Positions 30,919 to 43,615 are shown, numbered from the stretch's first letter. The stretch: DNA of 64,000 bases from Limnoperna fortunei (GCA_944474755.1 OX104123.1:61683898-61747897); one strand, 5' to 3'. Translations and numbers: made by a program. Notes: generated from the sequence alone by a model not told the origin.

Positions 30919-31120
30919 TTTGGAATGACGTAATCTTCCAAAGAACCCACGTTTTGTCGATGGGTTACACAGAAGAGTCTCCAAAGCGCTCTTCCGGAAC
31001 GCTTGATTTACAATTTAGAGGTTCCGAAGATCCAGAACACTAAATCAAGTTCGACCCAGGTGATTAATGGTATCACGTGATTTTATTTAAGGCACTTTAC
31101 TCAACATTGTAACATTGTAT

Positions 31121-31819
31121 TGTGTAATTCCCTTCGGTAGGTGGGGGTTACAGGGTTTACCCTGGGGCAATGTGTCAATGCAATTACCTGATCACTATTC
31201 GTAGACGAACGTTCACAGCAATGGCGTCTGTTGTCTGCTTGTTACGTAACAGCTTATTGTTGTGTCTGGAAACCTCTCGTGTCTCTCGGCTCCACCAATG
31301 GTTGGTCTCTGGAACACCCCCGAGATGCCCCAGACAAGAGATCGGGTCTGGACAATTACCCATAAACAGGGAAGTGCCTAATTTCACCACACCCCTCTTC
31401 GTTTTCTTAGGGACGGGAAATACTAACCTCTGCTAAGGTAATAATGGAACAGTTGGAAGGAAACTCCTTCCAACAAACTAAAGGTTTCATGAAAACCAAA
31501 TCTGATACTGCATCCACCTTTACACCATCTTGTACATATTTATGAGCAGGGGTTCTGAAAAAGAGAAAAATTAATTTATCACCCCTCTTCCATTCAACTG
31601 AGAACATCTAGCCTACTACTCCCCATAGCCATGGGATTAGGCGAACCTTCACTTCACATAATATGTAAAATACACCGAGGCCATCTCCTTCCCCACTATC
31701 CAACAGCCAACCCACTACTCGCCACAAGAACAGCAAACATGTCCAAGACTCTGGCACATAGACATTGCGAAAACACCACAAGAACCAAGACTAATAAATT
31801 CATTTTCACAGAAATCACA
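31121..31819 (-). repeat. Probable Ty3/Gypsy LTR (3' LTR)
   Basis: On the minus strand the segment begins TGTGATTTC and ends AATTACACA, the TG...CA pattern with palindromic tips. It lies downstream of Gypsy coding remnants on the same strand, where a 3' LTR belongs. No second LTR survives in the window, so boundaries are provisional. Confidence 0.45.
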
Positions 31820-32032
31820 TGGAACCAATTTATTACCCTTCTCCTGATTTCTAATTCTCTACTCTACTATATACAAAAGTTCATGGAAAAACCCATCCGA
31901 GGATGGGACACACAGCAGGACGCTCCTCCTTGGAGTTGAACATATGTACATCAGTCCTCCTCATGACGGTTAAAGTTGACAATAGCCCACATTGGAGTGG
32001 GGTACGGTGTATCGGCTGTTCTTGGCAGCTCT

Positions 32033-32640
32033 TCAAACCCATGGTGCAGGCCAGTTCTTGACAGTCTCCCTCCTCTCGGCAGGCATGCGGGAGATGAGCA
32101 CCATCATAACCCGCCAGTAGGCCAGGGTTGCTTTGCTGGTGATGGGGTGTAAGCCAAAGTATCCTGGCACTTTCCAGCCCATTTCCCTGCACAGGGCTCG
32201 CAGTTGGGGCACATCCCCCCTGGCGATCTTGGCGGCCTCCGGGATTCCCCCATATCCGTTCACCAGCTCCACCAAATCAGATATGGTGGCCTTGTCCCCA
32301 CAGAAAAACTGATATATTGAAGCAGGCAGCCAATTTCCCGTTGGAACGCACGGGATCCCAGTTGTGCCTCGCTCTGCTTATCGGTCAGCAAACCAGGCAG
32401 GTGTTCGCATACGACGTGGCGCCGCAGTCCTCTGGTGCGGATCCTGCACCCTGGGATTAGACAGGGAGAACTGTCGTGATTAGCAAACGGCTTTGATTTG
32501 GGCGCATCCTGCACCACTGGGACAGGGCCTTCAAGGACCACCTCCCCTAGTCGGTAGGGGGCTGACTCTCCCTGCTTCCCAGTCTGTACTAGGGCCTCAT
32601 CAGGCACGACACCCAACACCACCTCTTCGTACTCCTGATG
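32033..32640 (-). pseudogene. Accessory ORF of a Ty3/Gypsy-type element, frameshifted
   Basis: GC-rich sequence unlike its surroundings. The first frame (32260-32640) ends with a zinc-finger-like CLIPGCRIRTRGLRRHVVCEH. The second (32033-32275) carries LVELVNGYGGIPEAAKIARG and CREMGWKVPGYFGL. A one-base shift near 32,285 separates them. I recall this pair of motifs from bivalve Gypsy-like elements downstream of pol, but cannot assign a function. Its position between pol remnants and the LTR agrees. Confidence 0.5.
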
Positions 32641-32655
32641 ACACCCAGACGCCCC

Positions 32656-33156
32656 GGGTGGCTAAAAGAATAGACCGCAGTCGCGCTAGCTTGTCGTAAA
32701 AGGCGACTAAATAGCGCCCAGTACCCTGACCGGCGTGTCAGGTCGGTTTGCCTAAAGACCGACTGGGATGTGTGCCCCAGGTGGTTGAATGGGGTACCCC
32801 TGGAAAGCTGGGGTTGTCAGGCCATAATACGGAAAACCTGACCGCAAACCATATTAGTGCACCGTGTTGGGAAAAATGCCACGTTCCTCGCACGTTAAAG
32901 AACGCTGCTGTAGTATTCGCTATGAGTAGGGATTTCGATCCCGCTACAGGAGGCTAAATTGCCCGACCCTATCCATCCTCCCATTTGCCAGTGGCAATCT
33001 AAAATCCGTTACCCCTATTTTTCCTTGTGTCCCATCCCATTTTCATTCATCATCATTTCATGTTCATTTTATCATCCATTTCATGTTCATCGCCTGAATA
33101 TAGCTGAAATATTGCTGCTCGGGCGTTAAACACCATTAATCAATCAATCAATCTTC
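32656..33156 (+). mobile_element. Retroelement fragment with the LINE/SINE 3' tail
   Basis: The plus-strand segment ends with ATAGCTGAAATATTGCTGCT...CGTTAAACACC and (ATCA)n, the same 3' tail as the full-length LINE (55548) and the SINE (7507). It splits the Gypsy remnant: pol reads on the minus strand directly above 33157, and the accessory ORF lies below 32650. The 5' boundary is approximate. Confidence 0.65.
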
Positions 33157-33660
33157 CATCCACCTTGCCAGTTTACCTTGCGGTTCTTTGAAACCTAATA
33201 ACCAGGTTAAACTGCTATGGTCCGTTCTGATCATGAAATTCCTGCCAAGCAGATAATGTCTAAACTGCCTAGTGAACCTGATTACCGCTAGTAATTCTTT
33301 TCTGGTCGTACAATAACGACGTTGCTATGGGGTCAGTGCAAAGCTTCCATAAGCTATGACCCTTTCCCTGCCATTCTGCACTTGGATAAGTTCCGCTCCG
33401 ATAGCCTTGTCGGACGCATCCGTATCCAGGATGAAATTGTCATGTTTCGTTGGTAATGCCAAAACTGGCGCTGAAGTCAATTTCAACTTGATCTGATCAA
33501 AAGAATTCTGTTGACTCCCAGTCCATTTAAACTGTTGTTTTCTGGTGATGTCGTGCAATGGTCCTGCAATATTTGAATAATCCTTGATGAAACTGCTGCG
33601 ATGATAATCCGCAAACCCAATGATTCAATTTTCAACTTTATGCAGACAGAATTGACTATC
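33157..33660 (-). pseudogene. Ty3/Gypsy pol remnant (end of RT and RNase H)
   Basis: The minus strand encodes FIKDYSNIAGPLHDIT, then the RNase H-like signature FKWTGSQQNSFDQIKLKL, ILDTDASDKAIGAEL and ERVIAYGSFALT. Further on, after a shift near 33,325, come TTRKELLAVI and FMIRTDHSSLTWLL. This order is diagnostic of Ty3/Gypsy. The RT part above 33,600 is degraded, and the lower end is cut by the inserted retroelement tail. Confidence 0.85.
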
Positions 33661-34676
33661 TTAAACTGCTTCCTCAACTGTTAAGCCAGCCTTTGATAAT
33701 GGGCATTTAACCTCTAGACAACCCTTTGTTTTTGTTGTAATGTCAAAAATCGTACCATTAGGAACAGCACCCAAGCCAGGAAATTCATTACAGATAATAA
33801 TGCCGGATTTCTCATACTGCACCGGAGTTCCTTTATTTCCTATGAAGTCAATGTATGTTGTTGTAGCTTCTTTCTCATTCTTTTTACCATAGAATATTGA
33901 TGGTAAATAACTGGGAACTGTTGAAAGTAATGAGTTCAGGGCACTTTGGGGGATTAACACTTCACAATCCTTCCAAAATTTGATGCTGTTATGGTGTATT
34001 TATGTAGCTCACCCCATAATTTACTGTCTGCCTGTTCTTTGTACATTTTTCAATTGTTACTAAAATTTCATCATTCTCTCGAATAAATGCCTGTTCATTC
34101 TCCATATACAGTCTAACGTCATTCTTGATATTTTCTGTTTCTTGTCTGGATGGATTACTGATAAAGTCTGTTTCCAAACTAAGATATTGTGAAGTTTTAG
34201 GAAGCAAAGATTCAACTTCTTAAGCACTTTTCTCCTGCTCATCCACGTGCACTGATGTTTAAACAACAACCTCTTCACAGTAGGCAATACCATCATCTGT
34301 GGTCTTTAAGGTGGCCGTTTCATGAAACAGAAAAAATCCAGAGCTTGGACAAGCATCTTCTAGGTCAGCGTATAAACCACTATGAGCATGCATGTCTACC
34401 TCTCTTTGATTAAGTGCTCTAGGATCATATTCAGTTGTACTGGCTGCATCCCCCTTTTGACCATGGAGCTCTTTCTTGATTTTCAGATGTTTAACAGGCG
34501 TAGGTCCAACATTTAAGTTGCGTGATACGATTCATCCGTTAAGCTTTGATGTACATGTAACAACTTCTGTTTCTTTATGGAAACCTTTCTGCGTAAAGTC
34601 CTCCACACAAAACAAGACACTTCCAACATGATTACATTTGCCTTTGCCTTTTTCACCTTGTCTGAAAAAAAAATCA
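33661..34676 (-). pseudogene. SWIM/YqaJ-nuclease gene fragment, degraded
   Basis: Read from the acceptor TTTTTTCAG near 34,677, the first part has a CNHVGSVLFCVEDF segment as in SWIM-type zinc fingers of YqaJ proteins. A middle part with a shift and stops follows. The last frame (33661-33960) carries LGAVPNG...DI and GCLEVKCPL, the Asp and Glu-x-Lys of the lambda-exonuclease/YqaJ active site. Such genes accompany ISL2EU-type transposons, two of which lie further right. Several stops make it a pseudogene. Confidence 0.68.
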
Positions 34677-36059
34677 TTTAAATTTATGAATGTGTCATTA
34701 GTTCTAATGTTGAATAACATAATAAGGCAAATATATATAAACAGGAATGATATGTCTGTTTGGAATTTCTTACCTACCCTACAGCCTTCTCTAGGTACAT
34801 TTTATTGGTTATTTTGGAAAAACTGCTTTTAATTTGTTAAGGACTGCTCGAGGTTTTTAGACAGGTTTGTGTAAGGTCTAAAAATTATTTGTATTGTTAA
34901 AATCCATATAAAAATCCCTGTAGCCCGTGGTTCTCATGGGCTGCATGTGTCAAATAGAATGGGCTACACGTTTCCTTAACAACATGTACATGAATAATAT
35001 ACTATCCATATTAGGCCTACAACATGTTGCGGTCGTATCATGCTGGTCTTAGTATAGATTTTTTATTTAGACCATCAAGTTGATGATCAGAATGCCAAAT
35101 GTAACTACTGAGTACCGACTGGTGGTTTTTTATTGTTCTGAAAATTACTTCCTTGTAGATGAGGCCATCTCTTAAACAAAAATATTACCCCGCATGACAT
35201 TCACATGCAGCATATGAAACATCTCCACTGTTTTCAAAAATAACAATCACAAGATATCGGATCTTCTTAATTGATGCTAATACTTTAGCCTTGACAAATA
35301 TCCTGCTTCCACAATGAGACACCTACAAAATACACCCCCTGAAACGTAAAACGTTCCCATTTATGCGTTCGTATTTCGTTTTCCGTTTGTCCATCCGTAC
35401 GTCCGTTCGTTCATTCGTTCGTCCGCATGCGCAAAACAAGTAAAAACCCGTTCGTCCGCATGCGCAGTACAGGTAAAAATAAAGGTTCATTCGTTCGTCA
35501 GCATTCGCAAAAGAAAATATTTTACACTTTGTTAGTCTGATAGAAAATACTACATTCTGTTATCAAATTAAAATAACCTGAACATTAAAATGTCAAATAA
35601 GTTGTATTTATTTTAAAACTATCAATTCATAAAAACCATGAACCTGTTTTAAATTAAATATAAACATAAACAATTTGAAATACTTTCTTCGTCTACTTTG
35701 TTATATGTAAATCTACAATATTCAGGTTGTACAAATAAATATGATTTATTTGAACACCCTCCAAATTATAAACACATAGGAAATTTTTCTATTTTAGTAC
35801 CTAAAACCTTTTAAAAATGTATGTTTTATCCTAAAGTCTTTGAACATCCCATCATTGTCTTCACTTGATACAAAAACTGAATAGCTGTTTACACAGCAAA
35901 CTTAATAAAACTGAATAATCTTGCATAAAATCTTAATTTGATGGCACAATATTTGTTTGGATATACAGACATTTCATTTCCTAGGTTTTAAATTGATTAT
36001 ATATAATGTCTCACGACTGATTTAGCATCTCTTAGTTAGGTCAAAGAAGTTAATTATAG
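34677..36059. other. Non-coding region with NRF1-like motifs
   Basis: No gene is supported. A stretch at 35370-35500 is rich in CGTTCGTC-type short repeats and contains GCATGCGCA twice (35425-35433 and about 35458-35466), the half of the NRF1 consensus, so it could be promoter-like. The rest is AT-rich. Confidence 0.35.
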
Positions 36060-37060
36060 TGTGCTATGGTTTAATATTGCATCTTGTAAGGTCTCAGGAT
36101 TGATTTTGTATGTGAAATATGGTTTTTAATTGTATCGCAAAGGTCTCAGGAGTGATTTTATATGTGTAATATAGTAATTGTATAGCTAGGGTCTCAGGAT
36201 TGATTTTGTATGTGTAATATGGTTTTTAATTGTATCGCAAAGGTCTCAGGAGTGATTTTATATGTGTAATATAGTTTTTAATTGTATAGCTAGGGTCTCA
36301 GGAGTGATTTTGTATGTGAAATATGGTTTTTAATTGTATTGCTAGGGTCTCAGGAGTGATTTTGTATGTGAAATATTGGTTTTAATTGTATCGCAAAGGC
36401 CTCGGGAGTGATTTTGCATGTAGATATGTTTTTTAATTGTATTGCTAGGGTCTCAGGAGTGATTTTATATATGTAATATGGTTTTGAATTGTATTGCAAA
36501 AGTCTCAGGAGTGATTTTGCATATGAAATATGGTTTTTAATTGTATTGCTATGGTCTCAAGAGTGATTTTATATATGTAAAATGGTTTTTAATTGTATCA
36601 CAAAGGTCTGAGGAGTGATTTTATATGTGTAATATTGTTTTTAATTGTATCACAAAGGTCTCAGGAGTGATTTTGTATATGAAATATTGGTTTTAACTGT
36701 ATCACAAAGGTCTCAGGAGTGATTTTGCATGTGAAATATGGTTTTTAATTGTATTGCTAGGGTCTTAGGAGTGATATTATATATGTAATATGGTTTTTAA
36801 TTGTCTCGCAAAGGTCTCGGGAGTGATTTTATATGTGTAATATGGTTTTTAATTGTATCGCAAAGGTCTCAGGAGTGATTTTATATGTGAAATATGGTTT
36901 TTAATTGTATTGCTAGGGTCTCAGGAGTGATTTTTTATGTGAAATATTGGTTTTAATTGTATCGTAAAGGCCTCGGGAGTGATTTTGCATGTAGATATGT
37001 TTTTTAATTGTATTGCTAGGGTCTCAGGAGTGATTTTATATATGTAATATGGTTTTGAAT
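36060..37060. repeat. 52-bp minisatellite, left block
   Basis: Units of about 52 bp carry GGTCTCAGGAGTGATTTTAT and AATATGGTTTTTAATTGTAT. A longer pattern of 11 units recurs (GGCCTCGGGAG variants near 36398 and 36970, 572 bp apart). The block stops inside a unit at 37060, where the ISL2EU element begins, and resumes in the same phase at 44770. Confidence 0.95.
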
Positions 37061-37844
37061 GGCACAGTTCCGCAATAGCTCGGAAAGCAGTTTTACCGTT
37101 ATTGTTCTGGGTGTTACTTTTGACACAAAAACCACTTCCGGGGAGTAGAAAACAGACTTGTGTAAATAAGACCATATAACGATTTCGGACAATAATACAG
37201 TAAGATTTACTCCATCAAGGTAAGGAATTGGATTAATATGTTAAACATCTAAACGTTTTTGCAACTGATATTCTTAGATTAAGTGCATAAGTCGAATAAC
37301 ATCGGAGTTCTCTCCATTAAAAGACATTTTACAGTAACCTCACACGCATGATATCACGATGTCAGGTTTACGGTAGTCCATATTTTCTGACCATCGGCGG
37401 CGTTTTTTTTTCAAATAGTTCTAGTGAAAACAACAAATGGTTATATGGTTATGATCTGGTCGCTTATATAGACATGAATAGTTGTGAACTTGCATAAACT
37501 TAGATAATAAATTTAAACGATTTAACATTAGTCTGTATGTCATGTATGTCACATTTTTTTGTCCGGTAAAACTTGACAACTCTACATAGAACTAAAAGAA
37601 TTTGAAAAATGAATGTCACTGTGTATTATTTTCTTAACCTTTCATGATCTTGGCTTGGTACATGTACATGAGTGGTCCTGGTACAATGTACATTTATATT
37701 ACATATTCTCGTAATACATTGTTCTCTCACAGTATACAATGTACATATGATGTTAGACAGCCGAGATAGCATCCTTTTTCCTTTTCTTAATCGTCATTTC
37801 CTAATTGACACCTTTAAATAAATAATAGTCTATTTGATTACAGG

Positions 37845-39323
37845 ATGGGTCCAAAGTACTGTTGTGTACCTGGGTGTTCCAACACATCAGCAAGTCTAAT
37901 GGATGATGGTACCAAAGTTATTCTTCATCGGCTTCCCATGTCCGAGAGTCGTTTACATATCAAAAAGCAGTGGATTTGTAGATTGAAAAATGTCCGTGCT
38001 AATCTAATAGTTAATGATAACACAAGAGTGTGTTCATGCCATTTTGAAGGGGAATTTAATGAATCATCAGTGCCAACAATTTTTCCTTCAAAGCCACAGA
38101 AACAAATGAAGGAAAGACGGACATTATTACGAACTATTCAGTTTACCGACCAAAACAAGGATCCAAACAATAATGACATGCAAGAATATAATGAGCGTAG
38201 TAGTAAGAATGATCAAGTTCAAGTTAATCATGTTAATGTTGACAATGTATTACCAAAATACAATGTTAAAACCTTCAAAGATAGTGAAGTAGGTACAGAC
38301 AAAATTCAAATTTCAGAAATGGGAGTTCAAGCAGGTGAGGTTGTTACTGTGGATGTTGGTGTACAGGTAAATTTTCCTGATATTATGCCCGAAGATTTGA
38401 ATGGAAACAATGAAAAGACCAGATTTTACACAGGTTTCATCTCTTTTGCAATGTTTCTTCATTACTTCTCTACAACATTAAAACATGGTGCAGATAAACT
38501 TCACTATTGGGAAGGCGAGAAAAGGTATAACAATTCTGAAAAACTGTATCATCAAACTGATAATTCAAAGCCAGGCCCGAAAAGATCGTTAAGGCCATTT
38601 GATGAATTTCTAATGGTTTGCATGAGGCTTAGACTTGGTTTGCTTCAAGAGCATCTAGAAGACATTTTTCATGTTTCTAAGACTTCTGTATCGAGAATAT
38701 TGAACACATGGATTAACTTTCTCTACGATCATGCAAAGTCTTTGGTACCTTGGCCTACCCGGGAACAAATTTTATGTAATTTGCCAAAAAACTTTCTGGA
38801 TTATAAAACTTGCAGGATAGTGATAGACTGTACTGAAGTATTTACAGAAAAACCATCCTCTCTAACTCCACAGTGGCTTACCTGGTCCGAATATAAACAC
38901 TCAAATACTTTTAAGGTACTTGTAGGAGTGGCCCCAAATGGCTTAGTTACATTTATTTCTAGGTTATGGGGTGGAAATGCATCTGATCGCCATATTGTAG
39001 AAAATGACGGACTTTTACCAAAATTAACTTCTGGAGATATGATAATGGCAGATAAAGGTTTCACCATTGAAGACTTGTTACAAGAGGATATAGACCTTAA
39101 TATGCCACCGAGAATACCTGGTTATAGACAAATGACTACAAACGAATTTTTTGCAACTCAAGGAATAGCATCTGCTCGTATTGTTGTGGAAATGAAAATG
39201 GAACAGTTTAAAAACTATCGAATTTTAGCTGGGTCACTGCCCTTGTCAGAATCTCATTCAGCAGAGCAAATTATATTTTTGTGTCTTGCTTGGACCAATC
39301 TTCTCCCACCATTAATGAAATAA
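37845..39323 (+). CDS. ISL2EU transposase with THAP domain, intact
   Basis: 492 aa, uninterrupted. Residues 1-85 form a THAP zinc finger: Cys at 6/7 and 11, Cys and His in VCSCHFEG, then the SVPTIFPS box. A charged linker follows, then a helix-turn-helix (LRPFDEFLMVCMRL, HVSKTSVSRILNTWI, about residues 245-295). The DDE_Tnp_4 core has D in VIDCTEVF (about 327), D in MADKGFT (about 401) and E in IVVEMKMEQFK (about 448). The ATG at 37845 lies one base after a TTACAG acceptor, so a 5'-leader intron is likely. All catalytic and zinc residues are present, so the protein could be active. Confidence 0.93.
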   Translation: MGPKYCCVPGCSNTSASLMDDGTKVILHRLPMSESRLHIKKQWICRLKNVRANLIVNDNTRVCSCHFEGEFNESSVPTIFPSKPQKQMKERRTLLRTIQFTDQNKDPNNNDMQEYNERSSKNDQVQVNHVNVDNVLPKYNVKTFKDSEVGTDKIQISEMGVQAGEVVTVDVGVQVNFPDIMPEDLNGNNEKTRFYTGFISFAMFLHYFSTTLKHGADKLHYWEGEKRYNNSEKLYHQTDNSKPGPKRSLRPFDEFLMVCMRLRLGLLQEHLEDIFHVSKTSVSRILNTWINFLYDHAKSLVPWPTREQILCNLPKNFLDYKTCRIVIDCTEVFTEKPSSLTPQWLTWSEYKHSNTFKVLVGVAPNGLVTFISRLWGGNASDRHIVENDGLLPKLTSGDMIMADKGFTIEDLLQEDIDLNMPPRIPGYRQMTTNEFFATQGIASARIVVEMKMEQFKNYRILAGSLPLSESHSAEQIIFLCLAWTNLLPPLMK

Positions 39324-40393
39324 ATAAAAGTTCATGGTGTCTTCAACTTTATGCATTTTTTCTGCACATTTTGCCTTTTTAATTCACCATGTTCACCTGG
39401 ACTGAAAGTCCATGCAAGCTTCTCACATCACATGGCATCCATTGTCGTCTGTTAACATTTTTTCAAAAATATTCTTCTCTTGTTTAACTTGGTATGATTG
39501 ATCTTTTTTATCCCGCACCAAACAATTTGGAGCAAATAAAAACATGGCCATCATTGCTAAAAATAGAGCAGGAGAGGAATTGCTAGTTTTAGACTTATGC
39601 ATACCAAGTTTCATTCACCTAGGACTTATAGTTCTTGAGATATGGAGATGCTCATAAAACCTTACCCAGCCAATTATAATGTACAATGTATTGAAAATTG
39701 TCAACGTCACTCAAGTGGAAAATCAAGGTTAAGGTCAAATGATGGGGATGCTGATGTACTTACAGTACACCCAGAGACATATCGTGACTGAACACTGTGA
39801 TAGTGGAACACCACTATTAGATGGTAACCCATAACTAAACTTTTTTCTGGTAAAAGATTTTTGAAAAATTCTTTTTGAATTTAGAGTGATGGGTAACACA
39901 GAATAATACCCAAAGAGAATTGTAAGATTATCTTGTCAAATAAAAAAGTTATGGACTACCACTCAAATCGTGCTTTACCACTATCACAATGTTCAGTCAC
40001 GGTATGTCTCTGTGTGTACTGTAACTACTACCATGACTACTGGAGCATATGCATACCAATTTTCATCCACCTTGGACTTATAGTTCTTGAGATATTCAGG
40101 TGCTCATAAAACCTTACCCAAGATTGTTAACGCCATTGTCAGTAAAGCCATACACAAGTCTTGCTAGGCAAAAATGATCAAGAGCGACATTCAATGTACT
40201 TAAAAACCAAAGTTATCAAAACAAGAGGCTGCTCACTGTCTTCCATTGAGGATTTTGTAATTACTGTTGGTTGATGGAATTGTGTTGTGTACATTTATTC
40301 AAATGTTGTAGACACAAGAAAAAATATCTCAATTTGTTGAAGCTGACAGAAACGCACATCATTGATCAATAAACAAGAGTTAACACTAAAGTA
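39324..40393. other. Repeat-rich spacer inside the ISL2EU element
   Basis: It has no gene. Phrases such as ACTTATAGTTCTTGAGATAT and GCATACCAAGTTTCAT recur at about 39600-39660 and 40050-40110, and again inside the following hairpin-ended element, so this is probably an older, degraded copy of that family. Confidence 0.5.
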
Positions 40394-41059
40394 TGTCTCG
40401 CCTGCCGGCACCATCAGAAACAAAAATTCCTTGGTTATTTTCACTAAATTTTTATAAATATATGAATACTTTTAGTTTCTGAGATCAAAAGATGTTCATA
40501 AAACCTTAACATTGCTATTAAAGGTATTGAAAATTGTCAAAGTCACTCAACTTAAAAATTAATGTCAAGGTCAAAAGATGGGGATGCAACTGTGCTAAGC
40601 TACTACTGGGGCATATGCATACCAAGTTTCATTAACCTAGGACTTATAGTTCTTGAGATATGGAGATGCTATTACATGCATTGAAAATTGTCAGTCACTC
40701 AACCAGAAAATCAAGGTCAAGGTCAAAAGATGGGGATGCAACTGTGCTAAGCTACTACTGGGGCATGCATACTAAAGTTTCATTAACCTTGTCCACAAAA
40801 GTCTTACAAAAAAGTTTTCAGCCTGTAAAAAGATCTAAGTTCACAGAGTCACTGGAGCATGAAAATGGGGTCACGGTCACACGGCATGGTGCCAGTTGTG
40901 TAGACAATAACCTGAACTGTCTGTATACCATAACCAAATATCAGATGCCTAGCTATTATACTTTTCAAGCAATTCATCGTCCACAAAACTCTTACAAAAA
41001 AGTTTACGCCGCCGCCGCCGGAAAGTAATACCCATGTCTCGCCTTCCGCAGGCGAGACA
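40394..41059. mobile_element. Hairpin-ended non-autonomous element, 666 bp
   Basis: The left end is TGTCTCGCCTGCCGG and the right end CCGCAGGCGAGACA. The right end also contains the inverted partner, forming the hairpin GTCTCGCC-TTCCGCA-GGCGAGAC followed by an A-run. The interior shows direct repeats and a (GCC)n just before the right hairpin. It is non-coding and structurally the same class as the element at 3624-4925. Confidence 0.75.
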
Positions 41060-41814
41060 AAAAACCAAGAATGGTCTAGGCAATGAATTTTTAAACTGTT
41101 AGAAAACCATGCTACGTCTATACAAGGCTCATCAGTGATGCTCTTTCAAAAAGATGAATTACAAAAAAACCACACACACATGAATTTGAAGAGCAATTAA
41201 TATACATTTGTAAATCCAAAATATCAACAGACTGCCAAATTAAAACCAAGGCTCAACTAAGCCTACCTGGTGCACAGAAGTTAAATGTACATACATGTAC
41301 CTTAGGATTATTGAATTTTGAATGACAGATAGAACTTTGTTCCCCTTGTCTTACTTCCTTACCTTTTTATTATACATGTATCATTATCTTGTATGTAAAC
41401 AAACAGAAATTACCAAACAAAGAACAGTTTCATGTTACAAAAGATGGAAGACAATCATACTGGAGAGTTTTTATATCGCAGACTACAGCTACATGTACAT
41501 GTATTCCAAATGTAATGGGGGGGGTTAAACCATGGTGTTGGCACACTAAACCTCCCCTCCATACATTGTATAATTCAATTAAACATTCATTTTTTTACTG
41601 AATCAATTTAAAAAAAAATATAATAAGATTCATAACATTTAATCATGTTTAAAACTTGAGCATATAATTTTTCGGTAAATTCATAACCATGTAATGTACA
41701 GGTACACATGACAAAATTCAAATTCTACTTTTCTGTGTACATTAATTGTCAATACATTACACACATACATTTTTACATGTACATGTAAAATGTCAAGTAT
41801 CATCATGGTCATTA
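41060..41814. other. 3' region between the two ISL2EU genes
   Basis: AT-rich with ACATGTAC-type short palindromes (for example around 41292, 41490 and 41775). No gene or known repeat is recognised. Confidence 0.35.
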
Positions 41815-43615
41815 TTAATGATTAACATTGAGTGCCATGCCTCTTTTCACCCTTTCAGAAAAAATTTCTGGCAACATGCCATGAACATAGAATTGTCTCA
41901 AAGATGGCAGCATATTTTGATTCCAAAAGTTTTTATCAAAATCTATCCTTTCAAAATGAACACCTTTTTTGTCCACACTACAAAGTCTGTCCATTTTTGT
42001 TCACAAACTGCCATTTGTCCTTGTATTTGAAACATGTAATTATGATTTTGTTTCAATTTCATTTTAATACCATTGCTGCTTATTTCTAACTCACAAAACA
42101 ATGTTGTATCTTTGGCACAATCTATTGGTGGTATTCTCTCCATGTCATTGCACTTTCACCTTTGTCAGATCAATATGGACATTTGACTTCAACAATACCT
42201 ATGCCACACTTGCTACATGTCACGATGCTGTCTACACTAGCTCCAAGGAATGGAAATTTTGGATTCACAATTAATCCCCTGTCATCCAATTCAACATTCC
42301 CTTTACAGAACCTTGAGTGTTTTTTGGCGTATTCCATAAGTGCCTGGCGTTCATATTTTCTACCATGTTGAAGGCTTTTTACACTACTTGGCGGAGGATT
42401 ATATCCACGTAACACTTTAAGAAGATTGTCTGGCTGTCTCTTTTTTCTTTTACAAACACTCCCCATGTTGGATGCAGTTATCAGAACTTTTCTGGCATCT
42501 TCCCAGTTTTTGTTCAAATATTGTCCTTTGGTACCAACTTCTAAATTTTCAACTATATCAGCATTCAAAGCAAGGTTATCAAAAAATTCAGAAAATGTCC
42601 TCTTACATTCATTTGATTCAAGGTTGACAAAATCTGCATACAAAAAACTAGGTTGAAAGATTCTTAAAAACGAAGAAATATCTGCTGGTTTGGATTTAAG
42701 AGTTTTATAAAGTACACATCCTGGATTTACAAGTTCAAGTCCTTCAAGTAAATCATTCAAAAAATTGTCTGGATCATTGCAGGCTGATGCTTGGAATTTT
42801 TCAGGGTAAGGACGGATTTTATCATTGTCTGCATTTGTTGAAAATTTGATTTCGTGAACACGTTTTGGGCGTGGTTTTCTTTGAATAGGCCTAGGTCGAT
42901 CCCATCCACAACTTTGTGATGTGCAAGCATTTTTTATCTTAACTAATGTAAACAGTAAGCCTCCAACATGTGCACAGAGTCCTGCATGTCCAGCTTTACA
43001 ATTGCAGTAACCTGTCATTATATGTCCTGTTGATTTTGTCAAGCACACATGAGAACTATATAATTTTGCAGTTTGACCAGTATTTCCAACTTGCACGATA
43101 GTTCTCATAGATGGCTTGCACTTTGATTTCACATAGCATACTTCAGATTCTGCAGAACCATGATGGAATAATAATTCACTTAAATAGTTTTCTGCGCATA
43201 ACTTTTTGGCTTTCTTGAGATGTCTTTTAAATTGTGCTCGTTTGCCAGATGTTGGGTGATTTTGGTACAAGTAGTAGTTTTCAATGTCTTTGTCTTTTAT
43301 ATCCGGCAAATTGTCATTGGAAACAGATGTCCAGGATAGTGAACTTTCAATTGTAGAAAAATGTGTATGCATTTTTTCAATATCTATTTCAGAGTCATTG
43401 CCACTCAGACTTAAATCAGAATCATAAAGATTCTGATAAGCACGGTATACACGTTTCATTAATACGTTTTTATTTCCACTTCTCTTTAGGCCTTTGCCTT
43501 CAAGCCATGCTTTAAGTTTCTTGACCTTCCACTTTTTGAGATCTTCCATAGTTGGTAAAGATTCTTCATTTTCAGATTCAGATAAGTCTGATTCCATCTC
43601 AACTGTCTCATCCAT
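41815..43615 (-). pseudogene. ISL2EU SAP/SWIM/YqaJ nuclease protein, frameshifted near the C-terminus
   Basis: From ATG 43615 an acidic N-terminus leads to a SAP-like DNA-binding motif (DLKKWKVKKLKAWLEGKGL, about residues 25-58). Then come a SWIM zinc finger (GYCNCKAGHAGLCAHVGGLL, about 215-235) and the YqaJ exonuclease core: LITASNMGSV, Asp in LGASVDSIV and Glu-x-Lys in IVEVKCPY. That first frame stops at 42170 after 481 aa. The remaining catalytic region (MFQIQGQMAVCEQKWTDFVV) lies in another frame (41943-42143), and a third frame carries the tail ending at 41815. It is the partner gene of the intact THAP transposase, pointing the opposite way. Confidence 0.85.

Larger units (their letters stand above)
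26608..31057. mobile_element. PIF/Harbinger transposon, about 4.45 kb
   Basis: Imperfect inverted ends, GGGTTGCACTTGATT at the left and AATCAAGTTCGACCC at the right. A second matching block (TAAATCAAG.GTTCCG) lies a few tens of bases inside each end. The element contains a DDE_Tnp_4 transposase on the plus strand and an opposing spliced DNA-binding protein gene, the two-gene layout of Harbingers. A 3-bp target duplication cannot be shown confidently. A 117-bp minisatellite and a RING exon lie between the two genes. Confidence 0.8.

Noticed and set aside
32493..32957. Plus-strand short frames in GC-rich DNA
   Set aside because: Shadows of the Gypsy accessory ORF and the inserted retroelement tail.
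41943..42143. Independent small gene
   Set aside because: Its residues continue the YqaJ domain of the 43615 gene in another frame.
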